A stretch of 13,700 nucleotides of DNA, taken from positions 12,233 through 25,932 of the forward strand of contig DPRM01000097.1 in NCBI GenBank assembly GCA_003537645.1, written 5' to 3'. Made by a program: the position numbers and the translations under genes. The notes below the pieces were generated by a model that saw only the letters and a list, made by a program, of their open reading frames with translations, was not told the DNA's origin and did no database searches. The DNA comes from Prolixibacteraceae bacterium. GTDB lineage: Bacteria; Bacteroidota; Bacteroidia; Bacteroidales; Prolixibacteraceae. Positions 1-10,000 of this stretch are shown here, in pieces; the first letter of the stretch is position 1; every line of letters begins with the position of its first letter.

Positions 1-521
1 AGCAAACTTATAATGATTGTTGGGTAAACCGGACCATGCGCCGAAAAATAATCAAATCGTATTTTACGATCGGTTAATTTTATATTGAATTTTTTACAGG
101 CATTTACCAATCCTTTTTTAGCTCCTGAAGCAATGAATTGACCATTTGGATCAGCAATATTGATGTGGTATAAAAACGAGCTGACAGCTTCGGGAACTGC
201 ACCGAAACAAATCATCTTACGAACCGCCCGTGCTATAAGCATTTCTATTGCCTTCTGCGGATCAAATTCGAGATGATGGTGCAACGCATGAGTGGTCATA
301 GCCATCAATTGACCATTTTCGGTATAAAAAATACCATTTTCATCCGTTTCATCGTTCGACATTGTTGCAATATCAACCGCTTCCTCGCTAAAATCATTGA
401 AGTAATTAATAGGAGCCAAATTTGGATCGGCCATCAAATTATATACAATATCCTGAATATCTTGTTCCTCTGGAATCTGATCAATTGTAAACTCCTGAAT
501 TTCTTCTTTTTGCTCGATCAT
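1..521 (-). CDS. AIR synthase-related (PurM/PurL-like) protein, N-terminal part, cut by window edge
   Basis: This minus-strand frame starts at the ATG complementary to 519-521 and stays open for 173 codons to the left edge, so only the N-terminal part is visible. The first 90 or so residues are acidic (MIEQKEEIQEF...) and contain ENGQLMAMTTHAL near residues 68-80. Residues 98-141 read RAVRKMICFGAVPEAVSSFL, then YHINIADPNGQF, then SGAKKGLVNAC. The order (Arg-rich helix, [CF]-x-G-A-x-P-x-A, then a G-x-x-x-A-C helix) resembles the stretch of PurL and PurM-superfamily proteins that reads roughly 'N..a.GA.P.A.tdcl...', followed by a 'kGladaCr' helix. On that basis I infer an ATP-binding AIR-synthase-type fold. 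The substrate cannot be told; it may be a paralogue rather than the purine enzyme itself. It is transcribed divergently from the dehydrogenase cluster. The upstream ATG was chosen because it follows a TATTTTTG box; Met30 is an alternative start. Coding status is confident, family assignment moderate. Confidence 0.6.
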   Translation of the reverse strand, partial: MIEQKEEIQEFTIDQIPEEQDIQDIVYNLMADPNLAPINYFNDFSEEAVDIATMSNDETDENGIFYTENGQLMAMTTHALHHHLEFDPQKAIEMLIARAVRKMICFGAVPEAVSSFLYHINIADPNGQFIASGAKKGLVNACKKFNIKLTDRKIRFDYFSAHGPVYPTIIISL

Positions 522-550
522 AATGTGTCTGTTTTCATTAATTGCAGAAA

Positions 551-558
551 CAAAAATA
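551..558 (-). promoter_or_regulatory. Candidate -7 box of the PurM-like gene
   Basis: Read on the minus strand, this octamer is TATTTTTG, a full match to the Bacteroidota -7 consensus TAnnTTTG. It lies 29 bp upstream of the ATG at 521, implying a leader of about 20-25 nt. I see no matching TTG -33 element at the usual distance, and AT-rich DNA yields such octamers by chance, so this is only a candidate. Confidence 0.3.
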
Positions 559-567
559 ATTAAGTAG

Positions 568-599
568 TTTGTTATTCCATAAGTTTTGAGATATTTTTA
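568..599 (+). promoter_or_regulatory. Candidate promoter of the dehydrogenase/glycosyltransferase operon
   Basis: TTTG at 568-571 is followed after 20 nt by TATTTTTA at 592-599. The spacing fits the Bacteroidota -33/-7 promoter, but the last base of the -7 box departs from TAnnTTTG. Transcription would start near 606 and give a leader of about 25 nt before the ATG at 631. The site overlaps the divergent promoter region of the minus-strand gene, so the two could compete. Confidence 0.3.
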
Positions 600-630
600 A
601 TTTTAGCCTTCCTTTTAATGTATAAATCCA

Positions 631-1392
631 ATGAATCAGAAAATAGCCCTAATTACCGGAGCCACAGCAGGTATCGGTTACGAAACAGCCTTTCTTCTAG
701 CCCAAAACAACTACAACCTAATACTTACCGGACGCAGAAAAGAACGACTTGAGACGATCAAAAAACAATTAGAGTCGAATTTCAACTGCAAAGTACTCAC
801 CTTAAACTTCGACATCAGAAAAAAGGCAGAAGTTGAATCGGCGCTTACAACACTTCCGGAAGAATGGCAATCAATTGACGTTTTACTGAATAATGCAGGA
901 CTTGCTGCCGGTTTAGGACCGGTAAATTCAGCTGATGTTGATGATTGGGAAACAATGATCGACACCAATGTAAAAGGATTACTGTATATGACCAGAATCG
1001 TTTCGCCCTGGATGGTTGCAAGGCAGAGCGGACACATCATCAATATATCCTCAATTGCCGGCAAAGAAGCTTACCCAAACGGATCGGTTTATTGCGGAAC
1101 GAAACACGCTGTAGCCGCGATTACAAAAGCAATGCGGATTGAACTCATGCCTTCGGGTATAAAAGTAAGTTCGATTGCTCCAGGAGCCGTAGAAACCGAA
1201 TTCTCGCTGGTAAGGTTTCGTGGCGACGAGGAAAAAGCTGCACAGGTTTACAAAGGATTTACTCCTTTAAGTGCAAAAGACATTGCCGAAACAATTCTGT
1301 TTGTGCTTTCGCGTCCGCCACATGTAAATATCGACGATTTACTGATAATGCCGACCAACCAGGCTTCTGCCAGAGATTTCAACAGAAAATAA
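631..1392 (+). CDS. ydfG: YdfG-like NADP-dependent short-chain dehydrogenase (3-hydroxy acid dehydrogenase type)
   Basis: This 253-residue protein is a classical short-chain dehydrogenase/reductase with every landmark in place. The cofactor loop TGATAGIG is at residues 9-16, and an Arg pair after the second strand (TGRR, 33-36) favours NADP(H). NNAG lies at 87-90. The catalytic tetrad is Asn113 (DTNVKG), Ser141 (NISSIAG), Tyr154 and Lys158 (YCGTK). PGAVETEF at 184-191 and the tail containing PPHVNIDDLLIMPTNQ (229-244) closely follow Escherichia coli YdfG, which has about the same length. Family knowledge: YdfG oxidises 3-hydroxy acids such as L-allo-threonine, serine and 3-hydroxyisobutyrate, and reduces malonic semialdehyde. 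The exact substrate here is inferred. The enzyme should be cytosolic. It is the first gene of a tight cluster, 10 bp before the next start. The symbol is by resemblance only. Confidence 0.9.
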   Translation: MNQKIALITGATAGIGYETAFLLAQNNYNLILTGRRKERLETIKKQLESNFNCKVLTLNFDIRKKAEVESALTTLPEEWQSIDVLLNNAGLAAGLGPVNSADVDDWETMIDTNVKGLLYMTRIVSPWMVARQSGHIINISSIAGKEAYPNGSVYCGTKHAVAAITKAMRIELMPSGIKVSSIAPGAVETEFSLVRFRGDEEKAAQVYKGFTPLSAKDIAETILFVLSRPPHVNIDDLLIMPTNQASARDFNRK

Positions 1393-1402
1393 TAGCGCTT
1401 TC

Positions 1403-2497
1403 ATGATCAACCTCGACTCAAAATATTTACAGGATTTTACGTACCGGATATTCAAAAGCATGGGATGCCCCGAGAATCAGGCTAAAATAGCAGCTGATTG
1501 TTTAAATCAGGCTGATTTGCGCGGAGTAGATTCACACGGAGTAGCACGATTAAGCGGGTATATAAGACTTTGGGAACTTAAGCGGCTAAATGCCACACCC
1601 GATATGAAAGTCATTCATGAAACGCCCAGTACGGCAGTTCTCGACGGAGATCTGGGTCTCGGTTTGGTTACAGCGCCACACGCCATGCAAATTGCTATCG
1701 AAAAAGCAAAAATCGCAGGTACCGGCTGGGTTGCTGTCCAAAACTCAAATCACTACGGAATAGCCGGTTATCATTCAATGTTGGCACTTGAACACGATAT
1801 GATCGGAATTTCAATGACAAACGCCAGCCCGCTTGTAGCGCCTACTTTTTCAAAAAGCCGGTTTTTGGGAACGAATCCTATCGCGGTAGCAATTCCTGCT
1901 TTAAATGAACCTCCTTTTGTAATTGACATGGCAACAACCACTGTTGCCAATGGAAAACTTGAGGTACTTCAGCGAAAAGGAGAAGATGCTCCACTTGGAT
2001 GGACACAAGATAAAGAAGGAAATCCTACAACCGACGCATTTTCGCTCCGAAATGGAGGTTCGATGCTTCCCCTGGGCGGCGATCGTGAACACGGAGGTCA
2101 CAAAGGTTATTGCCTGGGAGCAATGGTTGATATTTTTTCGGCAGTGCTTTCAGGAGCTAATTACGGGCCCTGGGTACCACCGTTTGTTGCATTTCTCGAA
2201 CCACCTGCAAATCCGGTGGGTAGTGGAATCGGTCATTTTCTGGGCGCTATCCGCGTTGATGCTTTCAGGCCTGCCAATGAATTTAAAAAACATATGGACA
2301 ACTGGATTCAGACGTTCAGGAACGCTGAACCTATCGCAGGCCAGGAGAAGGTACTCATTCCGGGGGATCCTGAACGCAAATTAACCGTTGAACGAATGAA
2401 AAATGGAATACCTTTGCACGAACAGGTAGTTGAGGATTTGAAGAACCTTGGAGCAAAATTTGACCTTGTTTTCGATTGCCCACAAAACAATAATTAG
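1403..2497 (+). CDS. Malate/L-lactate dehydrogenase-family (Ldh_2) NAD(P)-dependent oxidoreductase
   Basis: This 364-residue protein belongs to the family of AllD, YiaK, ComC and archaeal malate dehydrogenase, which is unrelated to the Rossmann-fold lactate dehydrogenases. Visible signatures are RGVDSHGVAR (residues 40-49), SNHYGIAGYH (115-124), GTNPIA (156-161), a nucleotide-site stretch PFVIDMATTTVANGK (171-185), GGHKGYCLG (231-239) and IPGDPE (319-324). The conserved histidines at 45 and 117 are intact and the length is normal. Family members reduce 2-oxo acids, or oxidise 2-hydroxy acids such as malate, lactate, sulfolactate or ureidoglycolate, with NAD(P)H. Substrate cannot be assigned from sequence alone. 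The start lies 10 bp after the dehydrogenase stop, with no terminator between, so the two genes are probably co-transcribed and may act on related hydroxy acids. Soluble and cytosolic: no signal peptide or membrane segment. Confidence 0.92.
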   Translation: MINLDSKYLQDFTYRIFKSMGCPENQAKIAADCLNQADLRGVDSHGVARLSGYIRLWELKRLNATPDMKVIHETPSTAVLDGDLGLGLVTAPHAMQIAIEKAKIAGTGWVAVQNSNHYGIAGYHSMLALEHDMIGISMTNASPLVAPTFSKSRFLGTNPIAVAIPALNEPPFVIDMATTTVANGKLEVLQRKGEDAPLGWTQDKEGNPTTDAFSLRNGGSMLPLGGDREHGGHKGYCLGAMVDIFSAVLSGANYGPWVPPFVAFLEPPANPVGSGIGHFLGAIRVDAFRPANEFKKHMDNWIQTFRNAEPIAGQEKVLIPGDPERKLTVERMKNGIPLHEQVVEDLKNLGAKFDLVFDCPQNNN

Positions 2498-2520
2498 TAA
2501 AAAAGAAAGTTTAAACTTGT

Positions 2521-3231
2521 ATGTACGAAGCCCTTGTTATAACCCCTGTAAAAGACTCATTGAATACTACCATTGAGACCATCCAATCAATTTATAAATC
2601 AGATGGAAAATTTCACTATTGTGTTTTCAATGATTTCAGTACCGAGGAAACAACAAGACAGCTAAAAAAGATGAGTTCTGAATACAATTTTGAACTTATA
2701 AACTTGCAGGAAATAACTGAAACACCATCGCCAAACTATCGTCTTGTTTTACAGATGGCACAGCAAAAAGCTCTGAATCTAAATATTCCACTGATAATCG
2801 TAGAATCGGATGTGGAAGTAAAAAACGATACGCTTTCTGAATTAATCAGGCATTCAAAAGAATTAAATCATTGCGGGATGGTTGCAGCAGTAACCAACGA
2901 TCGCGAAGGAAAGATCAACTTTCCTTATCTGAACTTTAAATCATCGAAAAAAAATATTGCCAAAACAAGGCACAGCTTAAGTTTCTGTTGCACTTTGCTT
3001 ACTACTGAATTATTGAAACAGTATGATTTCAACACACTTTCAGCAGAAAAGCACTGGTACGACGTATCTATCTCCAGAAAATCGATTCAACTCGGCCTGA
3101 ACAACTATCTGATACTTACGATGGGTGTTTTACACAAACCACATAGCAGCAGGCCATGGAAGCAGTTAAAATATCAAAACCCGGTTAAATACTACTTTCA
3201 AAAACTCATTAAACGCCTTGACCGCATTTAA
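2521..3231 (+). CDS. Small GT-A-fold glycosyltransferase, family 2-like
   Basis: The 236-residue product starts with the beta strand typical of family 2 transferases (YEALVITPVKD, residues 2-12). FNDFST at 36-41 stands where these enzymes usually have DDGS. The metal-binding region is IIVESDVEV at 92-100, in which Glu95-Ser96-Asp97 replaces the common DxD. A His-containing segment LHKPHSSRPW (204-213) and a basic tail follow. There is no membrane span or signal peptide, so it should act on the cytoplasmic face. The acceptor and sugar donor are unknown; O-antigen, exopolysaccharide or protein glycan are all possible. It starts 23 bp after the previous stop and has no visible promoter of its own, which suggests it is the last gene of the same operon, although no polysaccharide genes are nearby. 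The start is the first Met of the frame. Confidence 0.75.
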   Translation: MYEALVITPVKDSLNTTIETIQSIYKSDGKFHYCVFNDFSTEETTRQLKKMSSEYNFELINLQEITETPSPNYRLVLQMAQQKALNLNIPLIIVESDVEVKNDTLSELIRHSKELNHCGMVAAVTNDREGKINFPYLNFKSSKKNIAKTRHSLSFCCTLLTTELLKQYDFNTLSAEKHWYDVSISRKSIQLGLNNYLILTMGVLHKPHSSRPWKQLKYQNPVKYYFQKLIKRLDRI

Positions 3232-3234
3232 AAA

Positions 3235-3978
3235 TCACTCAAAACTAAACCCCTGGCTTATTAAAAATTTGGATAGTTTATTTGTAAAAAATTCACTGTC
3301 GGACACTTTATATCGCACTTCGGTATAAACCTGTGCGAGATTTTCCTTGCCGTTCTCTGCGACAAATCTTTCTGAAGTCAAAAGAGCTTCTTTATCCTTA
3401 TAAATCTCAATGATCTGAGATTCGCTGTACTCATTATATTCTTCGTAATGCACAATTGCCTCTAAAGGTAGCCGATCAGAAATTTCAGGAATAAATGCAG
3501 GATAACCAACTGTTAAAGCTGTAATTGGTATAACACCAACAGGAAGCTTCAGTACTAAACTAATTTCAGGAGCGTTATACAATGTTGTTCCTAAATAGCA
3601 AACTCCTAATCCAAGATTCTCCGATGCAATGCATATATTTTGTGCGAGTATTGAGGCATCAATGGTTCCGTTTAGCAACCATAAAAGATCTTTAAAATCG
3701 GTTCTGGTATTGCGCGCTTCACACCATTTATAAAACCGATTAATATCAAAGCAAATAGTTAGCAAAACAGGAGCCTGATTGACCATTGGCTGGTTAAAAT
3801 GAAACGGGGAAAGCAACTCCTTTTTCTGAACATCTTTTGTAACAACAACACTATACAACTGCATATTGCCAGTATTAGAGGCCCTAATTCCGGACAAGAG
3901 AACTTCGCTTAGAACTTTCTCCTCAATTTCCGTTGAAAGGTAACTGCGAACCGACCGATGATTAACAAGTAATTCCAT
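3235..3978 (-). CDS. Nitroreductase-family FMN-dependent oxidoreductase (NfsA/flavin reductase type)
   Basis: With the start used here the protein has 247 residues, close to the roughly 240 of NfsA-type enzymes. HRSVRSY at residues 7-13 is the N-terminal FMN phosphate-binding motif. RASNTGNMQ (32-40) is the second flavin contact. DASILAQNICIASENLGLGV followed by CYLGT (107-131) is the conserved helix and loop of the family, and ALTVGYPA (154-161) is the usual strand. The family transfers electrons from NAD(P)H through FMN to nitroaromatics, quinones or flavins; the physiological substrate is unknown. The same frame is open up to an ATG at 4053, but those 25 extra residues (FPFFLYIIVVSFKYF) would be encoded across the terminator of the upstream gene and precede the family's normal start, so I reject them. 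It converges with the glycosyltransferase gene, 3 bp apart. Any promoter must lie in the short gap 3979-4012; I see no clean one. Confidence 0.88.
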   Translation of the reverse strand: MELLVNHRSVRSYLSTEIEEKVLSEVLLSGIRASNTGNMQLYSVVVTKDVQKKELLSPFHFNQPMVNQAPVLLTICFDINRFYKWCEARNTRTDFKDLLWLLNGTIDASILAQNICIASENLGLGVCYLGTTLYNAPEISLVLKLPVGVIPITALTVGYPAFIPEISDRLPLEAIVHYEEYNEYSESQIIEIYKDKEALLTSERFVAENGKENLAQVYTEVRYKVSDSEFFTNKLSKFLISQGFSFE

Positions 3979-4012
3979 TACAAAATATTTAAAACTCACG
4001 ACAATTATATAT

Positions 4013-4042
4013 AAAAAAAAAGGGAAGCCCGCAAGCTTCCCC
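4013..4042 (-). terminator. Intrinsic terminator of the giant Ig-repeat gene
   Basis: On the minus strand, GGGAAGC (complement of 4035-4041), a 6-nt loop and GCTTCCC (complement of 4022-4028) form a perfect 7-bp GC-rich stem. It is followed at once by nine T residues (complement of 4013-4021). It begins 23 nt beyond the stop of the 2924-residue gene. This is the textbook form of a rho-independent terminator and separates the giant gene from the nitroreductase gene on the same strand. Confidence 0.9.
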
Positions 4043-4064
4043 TTTTTAATCAATCAATTCGGTA

Positions 4065-7000
4065 TTACCTTTTTACAATCTTCGCAGATTTAATTACAGT
4101 ACCTTCATTATACAATGAGATAAAGTAAATACCGCTACGCAGTTCGTTTAATTGAATTCTGTTAGTTGGGTTAACAACTTCTTTCACAACCTGACCAGCG
4201 ATGTTTGTAACAACAACTTTAGAAAGTTTAGAAGCATTATCAACAGTAACAAAATCAACAAATGGGTTTGGATAAACCTTAAACTCGAGAGAACTATTTT
4301 CAGTAGGATCGATACCAGTTATGAAAGTGTCACCTGTTCTGAATGTCCATACAGCAATATCAGAAACTCCAACAAATTTATTTCCAGCAACGTCAGCAAT
4401 AGCTTCACCATCAACTAACACATAGTATCTTGCATTTTTATCAAGACCATTTTGTGTTGGAGCATAAGTAACAGTAATTTCATTACCATTAATCATAGCA
4501 GCAGTAACAGGAATATCTAATACAGGAGTAGTTGTAGAAACTTTGTAAACTTTTAAAGAACCACCAGCACCAAGAGCAACATTTTCATTGAAAGTCAACT
4601 TGAATGTAGGATGATTGTTCGCAGTTTTCTCATCAACTGGAGTCCAGGTCAACAATTCAGGAGCAGTAAAGTCACCAGTAGTGTAAGTCAAAGTCTGACC
4701 AGCAAAAGCATTTGTATTTGGAGCAATATCTTTAATTGTATTAGCAATAGTGATAGCCACTTCTGTCTGTTCTTTTGCAGATACAGTTAAAGTATAAGTA
4801 TCACCGATTCCGCTAACATCAGTTAAAGTTCCACCAGATACAGTTACACCAGCAGCTACACCAGAAACAAGTTCGCTAAATTTCAAACCTACAGTAAATA
4901 CTGTAGCAACAGGTGAAGCAGGAGGAGTAACAACCAAAGTAGGAGCAGTATTGTCACCAATAGTATAAGTTTTGGTAACAGCAGTTGCTAAATTATTCCT
5001 CATATCAGAATCCATTACTCCGGTAGCGATAGTCATTACAATAACATCACCATCTACACCAGAAATTGTAGCTACATAAGTTGTACCTGAACCAGTAACA
5101 GTAACAGTACCTTTATTTACAGTAATGTTTTCTGAAACATGAACAACCTCTTCGTTAAATACAATAGTAGCTTCAAATGTTCTAGGAGCATTGTTTGCGA
5201 CTGCAGGAGTAATACTTGCAACAGCTGGAGCAGTATTATCACCAGTAGTGAAATTCCAAACAGTTGGGTCAGTTAAAGCAACTACAGGAAGACCTAATAA
5301 ATCTTTAACAACACCTTCTTCAAATAGAACTACATAAGTAGTTTCATCAGCAAGACCTGTAACAGGAATAGTAACTACCTTATCAACAATATTAGCTGCA
5401 GTAACTGTATAAGATTTAAACAACTCATTCAATGAATTATACAAATAGATCTTACCAGTTCCGGCAACAACAGGTTTATCAAATGTCATAACTAAAGAAG
5501 TATCTTTAGCAAGACCGATAGAACCATCTGCAGGAGTCCAAGCTACTAATTTAGGAGCATTGAAATTATCAACAGTATAAGTAAACTTAGTTTCAGTAAG
5601 AGCATTGTTTTCAACGTCTTTTACTGTTGCAGGTACTGTTAAAACAACTTCAGCTAAACTTGGAGCAGTAATATTTACAACATAAATAGAACCAGTTGCT
5701 TCAGTAGAAACTGAATTAATAGTTCCAGCAGAAACTGTAAGTGTAGAAGCAGAAACTCCAGTTACCTTTTCAGTGAATGTCAATGTAACATTGAAAGTCA
5801 TAGGCATTGCATCTCCATCAGCAGGAGTAGCAGTAACCGAAGGTGCAGAGAAATCACCAGTATTGAATTTCCAATCGTAAGGAACAGTGATACCACCGAA
5901 ATATTCAGGAGTATAAGTTTTGTTACGGATGGCCGATCCAGGGATAATTACATAGTACTGTTTGCTTTCCATTAATTTTGGTAATGCAACTGTAACCATA
6001 TCGTTGTTGAAAGTTACATCAGTACCCTTAACATCAAAATTAAGAATCAATGAACCATCAGCAGCGTGTAATTGAATATTTCCTGAACCTGCTTCAACTG
6101 GCATATTAAACGTCATCGAAAGATCTGAATCAAGCGAATTGCCATTTGAATTGTGGGCAGGTATTTGTGAACTTGCTACCAAAGTTGGATTAGCATTTAC
6201 TTCTGTTGTAAACGACCAGTCAGCTCTTGCAATTGCAGTCTGCACTTTAGTCATGTCAGCAGTTGATCCAAATGTGTTTGCAGAAAGTTCTACAAAATAT
6301 TTAGTGTTAACATCCAATGGAAGAATATTCACAGTAACAGTATTACCTGTAATAGTGAAAGCACTTGTTGTACCATTGTCAGCACCACGCCATATTTGAA
6401 TTGCATCACCACCAGCAGCAGATTTGTATAGAGCAACATAACCTGCACCTGTAAGTGCAACTGGACGGTCAAAGTTAATCGTTAATTTAGAATTAACCGG
6501 CTGATTGTCAGTAGTTGGAAGATAAGAAACAACCTGTGGGATTGCATCATCTTTCAACATAAACTTCCAAACTTTAACGTCTGAAATTCCAGCGTAAGGA
6601 TTATTGTCAGTCACATCAACAACTACACCTGGATTAACAATTGCATAGTATTCCTGATTAGTCGGAAGACCAGTTAAGTCGCCTAAAGTAACAGTGCGTT
6701 TATCTGCTGCAACAGTTGCAACCATTGAAGGTTTAGCAAGTACTCCGTCCCAACGATAAATCATAACTGTAGCTGTACCAGCTTTAACATCTTCGTTGAA
6801 ATACAATTTCAATGATTCAGTTTTAGCGATAACAGGAGACACACCAGCTAATCCTACTTTTGCAGGATAGAAACCAGCAGTAAACCCAGCAGCAGCATAA
6901 GTTACATCAACAATTGGGTCAATAATATCTTCAGCGCTGTAAGTACTTGCATCGAATGGAACACCGGCAGTACCAAGAACTGTAACATTACCTTCAACAG

Positions 7001-10000
7001 CATATTGAAGAGTTGCTCCATTAATAATAACCTCAACTAAAGAAGAACTAACCCAATTTGTTTTAGGAGTTACAACAATAGTTTTGTTATCAGGTGTTGA
7101 TAATACGTAATCAGTATTAGCTACTAAAGTTACACCGTTCTGCTTAACTGTAACAATACCCAAAGAAACAATATTCGCAGGAGTTACAACTAAGTTGTTA
7201 GTTGCAGCAACAGTTGAATAGGTATAAATTGGAGCATTGAAGTTCATGCTAACAGAACCTGTAGAAGCCAACCATGTCCATGGTGCAGCATAAGGAGAAG
7301 CCTTAACTGGCATCCAGGTCAAATACTGAGCAGCAGGAGTTGTTGTTACTGTTTTGAAAGTAGCAGCATCAGCAGTTACAGCATTGTTTGCAGCATCTTC
7401 GAATTTAGCTTTGAAACCATAAGTATAAGTGCCATCAACAACAAGTGCAGCAGCAGGAGTAATTGTGATTACAGATCCAGCAATTGCGGCTTCGAAAGCC
7501 ATTGGAGTATTATCTTTCTTGAAATAAACCAACGAATCTAAATCGTAAGCATCGATAGCTGTATTATCCAATAAGCGAATCGCTTCGTTGAATGTAATAG
7601 TTAATGGAGTAATACCAGCGGCGATACCAGTTGCATTTTTAGCAGGTAAGAACGTTGCAACAGGAGCAACAATATCTTTTGCAGTAAATGTAGCAACCCA
7701 AGGAGCAACGATAGTATGAAGATTTCCAGCTAAATCAGAGAAAGTCAATGATTTAAGAGTAGCTCTATACAAACCTAAACTTGATAATGTTCTAGATAAT
7801 GTAACAGTTACAACTTCTGTATTGTTGCTAACCATATTAGCTGGGTTAACAATTTCGAAAGCTTCCCAAGCTAAGGTAGTAGTGTTCCATTTTTCGATCA
7901 CCAAAGCGTCAACTGGTAAAGTTGCAGCATTCTTAACTTTTTCATCAAAAGTTAAAGTAAAGCTGAAATTAACAGGTACATCAGTAGCAGGAATAGAACT
8001 TGAAAGCAAGTTAGGTAATGTAACATCTTTAGAAGTTACCATTAAATCGGTGCGGAATAAACCATCAAAATAGTTTACTGCATCACCGGCAACAACAGGC
8101 ACATCACCAACTAAGCCTTTGTCAATTTCTACATAGTAATTAACCAAAGCATTGGTAATTGCAGGAGCAAAAGCATCAGTAATCAACTCTTTTGGTTTAG
8201 CAGGAACTGCATTCAAACCAATAACAGCTAATTCTGTCATACTGGCAGCGTCTAAAATACGAACACTACCTGCAACTGCAGTCACATCTTCATTGAAAAC
8301 AAATGTCAATTTACCAGCAGCATCGAAACTAGTTGGTTTGGTAACCAACATTGGTTTGGTAACATCATCAGTAATAAATACAATTTTACTAACCGCAGAT
8401 TCATTACCAGCTTCATCAACAGCGACGGTCCAAACTACATAGCTTGTTTCTTCAGCCAAACCAGTAAATTTATAACTTGCTGCCTGAGGTGAAGTACCAG
8501 CAATAGCCTTCATCATACCAGTTTTAACAACAGCAGCAGCAGGAGTTGGAGTTGTATTGTCTCCCGACTGAATTGTATAATAAAGGGTTGCCAAATTTAA
8601 GTTGTCAGTAGCAGTAAACTGAATAGTAGCTTCATCTTTTTTAACATCAGCAATAGGCGCTGTAATAGAAGCCACAACAGCAGGAGCAGTATAATCAGAT
8701 GTATTGAATGTATCAAAAGCACCAGCTACGGCTGAACCATTCTGATAGATAATAGCACCAGGATTCATACCAATAGTATAGGTTGAAAGAGCAGTCAACT
8801 CACCCAAAGTAACCAATGAGCTATTCAGGATAGTAACAGTTTTCTTATCAGCACTAATAGTTCCAATAAAGGCCTTAACTGCAGGACCTGTAACAGGACC
8901 AGCTGTTTTAGTTAATGTAAACAGATTAGCAACATCAGCATCATTAATTACGCTACCATCAGCTTTTTTAATCGGACGGGTAAAATTAATGGTAATATTA
9001 CTAGTAATAGCAACCTTATTGTCAGCACGTTTGGTATAAGCAAAAGTAACAGTTCCAGGATTTTCATCAAGAGTTGTGAAATTCCATGTAGCATCACTTG
9101 TTACACCGGCAAATACGCCAGGTACAGGATTAGCAGGAAGAGAAGCAACACCAGTTGATTTATCAAGGAAAGCTCCAGGAGTAATCAATACATAGTATCT
9201 TTTTCCTGCAACAGGAGTAAATCCAGTTGTAATTGAAACAACATTTCCAGAAATGCCTACGCTTGCAGTTTCAATATAATTGTTAGCTACAACAACATCA
9301 GTTCCGGGAACAAGGTCATTAGAACCATTAAAAGAAGCTCTAGTTCCTGGGGTAGTAGTAGTTCCGGTATTTTCAATTAAATACCATAATTTACGGGTAC
9401 CAACCAAAGGATCATATTTTATAACCTCTTCACTGAAAGTCATACCTAAAGTCAAAGTACTTAAAGCAACCTGATCTGAATTATCAGCAGGTACTAAAGT
9501 AGAAGCTGTTGGCTGAGGATTAACGTCAGTTGTAAATGTGAAGCTAGTCAAAGCATTACCATTAGCAGAAATATCATCTTTGAAAGCACCGACAGGAACT
9601 TCAACAGTATAAACTGTATTATAATCAAGCAAATTAGCCTTTACAATAGTTGCCTGTGTTCCAGCAGCATTTAAAGTAACATTAGTAGCGTTTACAGCAA
9701 TAGTTTGCTCTGTAGTAGTACCTTTTTTGATAAGAATATTACCAGTACCTAATTCTACTTTTTCAGAGAAATCGAGTTTCAACGCTGTATTTAAAGCAAC
9801 TGCAACTGCTGAAGCAGCAGGTGTATTTGCAGAAACAACAGGTAATACAACATCTTTCGAATTGAATAAAACTGTTTTTGCAGCAAACTGTGCAAAAGTT
9901 GGAACTGGAGTGTTAGTGTAAGCTGTTGAACCTTGAACAATACCAGCGGGCAATGTTAAAGTACAAACAACATCAGAAGCTAAGGTTACACCTGTAAAAT

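Noticed and set aside
273..563. Plus-strand 96-codon frame opposite the PurM-like gene
   Set aside because: The product has no family features, and the minus-strand frame is open for its whole length to the edge with PurL-like motifs.
711..1064. Minus-strand 117-codon frame opposite the short-chain dehydrogenase
   Set aside because: The plus-strand gene has all catalytic motifs; the antisense product has no recognisable domain.
1923..2384. Plus-strand 153-codon frame inside the Ldh_2-family gene
   Set aside because: It is an out-of-frame overlap with a full-length, motif-complete gene and has no coherent motifs of its own.
4013..4042. Hairpin as an attachment site or regulatory element of the nitroreductase
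   Set aside because: A GC-rich stem directly followed by nine T residues just past a stop codon is explained fully as an intrinsic terminator.
6139..6399. Plus-strand open frames inside the giant gene (also near 4152, 7822, 8152, 9280, 9727, 10774 and 11245)
   Set aside because: They are antisense shadows of an Ala/Thr/Val-rich gene. They show no family motifs and lie wholly within a confident coding frame on the other strand.
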